Below, piece after piece: positions 62,088 to 64,000 of a stretch of 64,000 nt of DNA. The stretch is from positions 1 to 64,000 of the forward strand of contig CAJTDQ010000001.1 in NCBI GenBank assembly GCA_910574895.1. Reading direction: 5' to 3'. Origin of the DNA: Eubacteriaceae bacterium (GTDB taxonomy: Bacteria > Bacillota > Clostridia > Lachnospirales > Lachnospiraceae). Both the position numbers and the translations under genes were made by a program. The number at the start of each line of letters is the position of its first letter. Positions within the stretch are counted from its first letter, which is position 1. The notes beneath the pieces were generated by a model that ran no database searches, was not told where the DNA came from, and saw only the letters and a program-made list of their open reading frames with translations.

Positions 62088-62828
62088 GTGAGATACGAAG
62101 AATTTGTCATAGAGGGAAGAAATGCTGTGATAGAGGCTTTTCGGGCAGGAAAGACAGTAGATAAGTTATTTGTTTTAGAACATTGCAAAGAAGGCTCTAT
62201 GAACACAATATTACGGGAAGCAAAAAAACGTGATACAGTAATTCAATATGTGAAGAAAGAACGCTTGGAGCAGATGTCAGAGACAGGGAAACATCAAGGT
62301 GTAATTGCCTATATTGCAGCCTATGAATATGCATCTGTGGAAGATATTCTAAAGAAAGCGGAAGAAAAGGGAGAACCGCCTTTTGTAGTAATTTTAGATG
62401 ATATTGAGGATCCTCACAATCTTGGGGCGATTATCAGAACAGCAAATCTGGCAGGGGCTCATGGAGTGATTATTCCCAAACACAGAGCTGCAGGCTTGAC
62501 CGCTACAGCTGTGAAAGCATCTGCCGGAGCAATCAATCATACACCGGTAGTAAAAGTTACAAACATTGCGAAAACGATAGAAGATTTAAAAGATAAAGGG
62601 TTATGGTTTGTCTGTGCTGATATGGGTGGAACAACCATGTATGATTTGGACTTAAAAGGTGCAATCGGTTTGGTAATTGGAAATGAGGGAAAAGGTGTCA
62701 GCCGTCTGGTTAAGGAAAAATGTGATTTTGTGGCATCTATTCCGATGTTTGGAGACATTGATTCATTGAATGCATCTGTTGCAGCAGGAGTAATGGCATA
62801 TGAGATTGTCAGACAGAGAATAAATTAA
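62088..62828 (+). CDS. rlmB: 23S rRNA (guanosine-2'-O-)-methyltransferase RlmB
   Basis: 246 residues with GTG start after GAATGAGGTAA. Substrate-binding L30e-like N-terminus (I-E-G-R-N-A-V-I-E-A-F). SpoU/TrmH knot: D-D-I-E-D-P-H-N-L-G-A-I-I-R-T-A, G-L-V-I-G-N-E-G-K-G-V-S-R-L-V, and I-P-M-F-G-D-I-D-S-L-N-A-S-V-A. It methylates a guanosine in 23S rRNA (G2251 in E. coli). Ends at the terminator at 62847. Confidence 0.95.
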   Translation: MRYEEFVIEGRNAVIEAFRAGKTVDKLFVLEHCKEGSMNTILREAKKRDTVIQYVKKERLEQMSETGKHQGVIAYIAAYEYASVEDILKKAEEKGEPPFVVILDDIEDPHNLGAIIRTANLAGAHGVIIPKHRAAGLTATAVKASAGAINHTPVVKVTNIAKTIEDLKDKGLWFVCADMGGTTMYDLDLKGAIGLVIGNEGKGVSRLVKEKCDFVASIPMFGDIDSLNASVAAGVMAYEIVRQRIN

Positions 62829-62846
62829 TTAAATGAGATGAGTGAG

Positions 62847-62911
62847 AAAAGATGTTCCAATTGTTATGTGTTCAGGATTCTGGGTACATATTAATTGGAG
62901 CATCTTTTTTA
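62847..62911 (+). terminator. Terminator after rlmB
   Basis: AAAAGATGTTCCAATT (62847-62862) pairs with AATTGGAGCATCTTTT (62892-62907) with one G-T, loop 29 bases, then a T-tract. The helicase reading frame begins within its right arm. Confidence 0.75.
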
Positions 62912-64000
62912 TCGTGAAAAGTTTATCTTTTGGGGATATCTGTATCAGGAGAAGAAGTGTTTTGGCTTGGATTATAATGACTTAATTAAGTTTTCATTAT
63001 ACATTTTTAAAGAGTATGAGGATATTAAATTAAAATGGCAGAAGCGTCTAGAATATATTATGATTGATGAATTTCAGGATATTGATGCATTGCAGTATGA
63101 ACTTATGTGTGTGATGTGTGATTATCATAAGAATCTGTTTGTTGTGGGAGATACTGATCAGACGATTTATACATGGAGAGGAGCAAATGTAAATTATCTT
63201 CTTGATTTTCATAAGAACTTTCCGGATACGAAAATGATTATGATGATGAAAAACTATCGTTCTACACCGGAGATATTGTCTGTGGCAAATTCGTTAATTT
63301 CCAGTAATGTACATCGTATTAAGAAAGAGCTTATTCCAATGTTGAAATCTCAGAATAAGGTAGTCTGTTATCATGGTAAAAATGCTAAAAAAGAGGCTGA
63401 ATGGATAGCAGAGCAGATACAGCAATTACATTCAGAGGGAATTTCTTATTGTAATATGACTATATTATACAGAGCACATTATGTAACAAGAGCGGTAGAA
63501 GAAGCCTTTATGAAAGAAAAGGTTCCATATAATATTTATAGTGGAATACAGTTTTTTGGAAGAATGGAAATAAAAGATATACTGTCTTATCTGAGAATGA
63601 TAGCGTATCAGGATGACTTATCTTTTTTACGTATTGTTAATGTTCCTAAAAGAAATATAGGAAAAAAGAGGATTGAGTTTTTGACGGAGTATGCAGACAG
63701 GCATCAATGCACATTATTTAATGCGTTAAAAATAAATATCGAAAATGAGATTTTTTATGGAACTAAGGCAAAAAGTTTTATCAGTCTGATTGATAATTTT
63801 ATTAGAGAGTATCAGGAAAGACCGGTTTCAGAGTTGTTATCTTCTGTAATGGACAGCAGCGGATATGAAAGAATGTTACGGACAGAAGGAAGTCAGGAAA
63901 GATTGGACAATCTGGCTGAGTTGAAACAGTCTGTCTATGAGTATGAAACTACTTGTGGTGAAGAATGTACATTGGAACATTATTTAGACCATATCGCATT
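62895..64000 (+). pseudogene. UvrD/PcrA-type helicase, 5'-truncated (lacks Walker A), runs off the window
   Basis: The frame is open from 62895 to the window end (about 368 codons, no stop). It starts abruptly near the end of domain 1A. Seen in order: Y-N-D-L-I, D-E-F-Q-D (Walker B), V-V-G-D-T-D-Q-T-I-Y-T-W-R-G-A-N (motif III), N-Y-R-S (motif IV) and I-L-Y-R-A-H. The Q-motif and Walker A (G-x-G-K-T), about 170-200 residues earlier in this family, are absent: only a terminator and about 100 bases separate this frame from rlmB. No ATG or GTG precedes it in frame (only TTG 62895) and there is no ribosome site. Likely a remnant of a deletion, though the remaining codons look well kept. The 3' end is outside the window. 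Confidence 0.75.

Overview
This window is a chromosomal segment of a low-GC Gram-positive anaerobe, most likely a Lachnospiraceae (Clostridia) gut commensal. Grounds: AT-rich sequence with strong GGAGG ribosome sites and TTGACA/TATAAT-type promoters; typical Firmicutes orders (secG-rnr-smpB; cysE-cysS-mrnC-rlmB); a small four-cysteine protein of a type I know from Lachnospiraceae; and fructose-type PTS control by a PRD regulator. The species cannot be fixed from this sequence.

Layout. (1) 1-10.9 kb, accessory: the right end of an IS3-family element abuts and decapitates a large Rhs/YD-repeat protein. The tip of that protein is a zinc-dependent phospholipase C-like domain. Four paralogous secreted leucine-rich-repeat (LRR) proteins follow, separated by related intergenic hairpins; one has a stop codon in its signal peptide. 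(2) 11-18.8 kb, housekeeping: secG, rnr, smpB, an aminotransferase, a small cysteine protein, a PAP2 phosphatase, a MATE exporter, hflX. (3) 18.9-22.4 kb: a polar amino-acid-type ABC transporter whose binding protein is circularly permuted, then an SdpR/SdpI pair whose sdpI looks frameshifted at a T run. (4) 22.5-23.9 kb: thyA-dfrA. (5) 23.9-31.9 kb: an alpha-mannoside PTS operon (EIIA, EIIB, EIIC, GH38 mannosidase, ROK kinase), divergent from its PRD regulator. Three regularly spaced TTTCC-N10-GGAAA inverted repeats lie between the two divergent promoters. (6) 31.9-42.2 kb: a SpoIID-like peptidoglycan-binding protein, carAB, a soluble Ser/Thr kinase, a UDP-sugar pyrophosphorylase, argS. (7) 42.3-50.6 kb: an Rpn-type nuclease, a small membrane protein, a structured repeat element with 66-bp tandem units, a HAD phosphatase, a CPBP protease, a GT2 glycosyltransferase, a second PAP2 phosphatase, tex, and a LysR regulator. 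(8) 50.8-56.4 kb: two secreted SGNH-hydrolase/discoidin proteins made by tandem duplication. (9) 56.5-62.9 kb: tRNA-Val, tRNA-Met, ispF, a DUF2156 protein, an Eis-like GNAT, cysE, cysS, mrnC, rlmB. (10) The right edge: a UvrD-type helicase lacking its Walker A region.

The observations I would follow up first are the circularly permuted solute-binding protein (18966-19757), the Rhs-phospholipase tip with its array of exported LRR proteins (241-10891), the phased operator triplet between the mannoside operon and its regulator (29683-29866), and the tandem-repeat element at 43627-43963 with a diverged relative at 47420. All functional statements rest on motif reading by eye; no database search was run.
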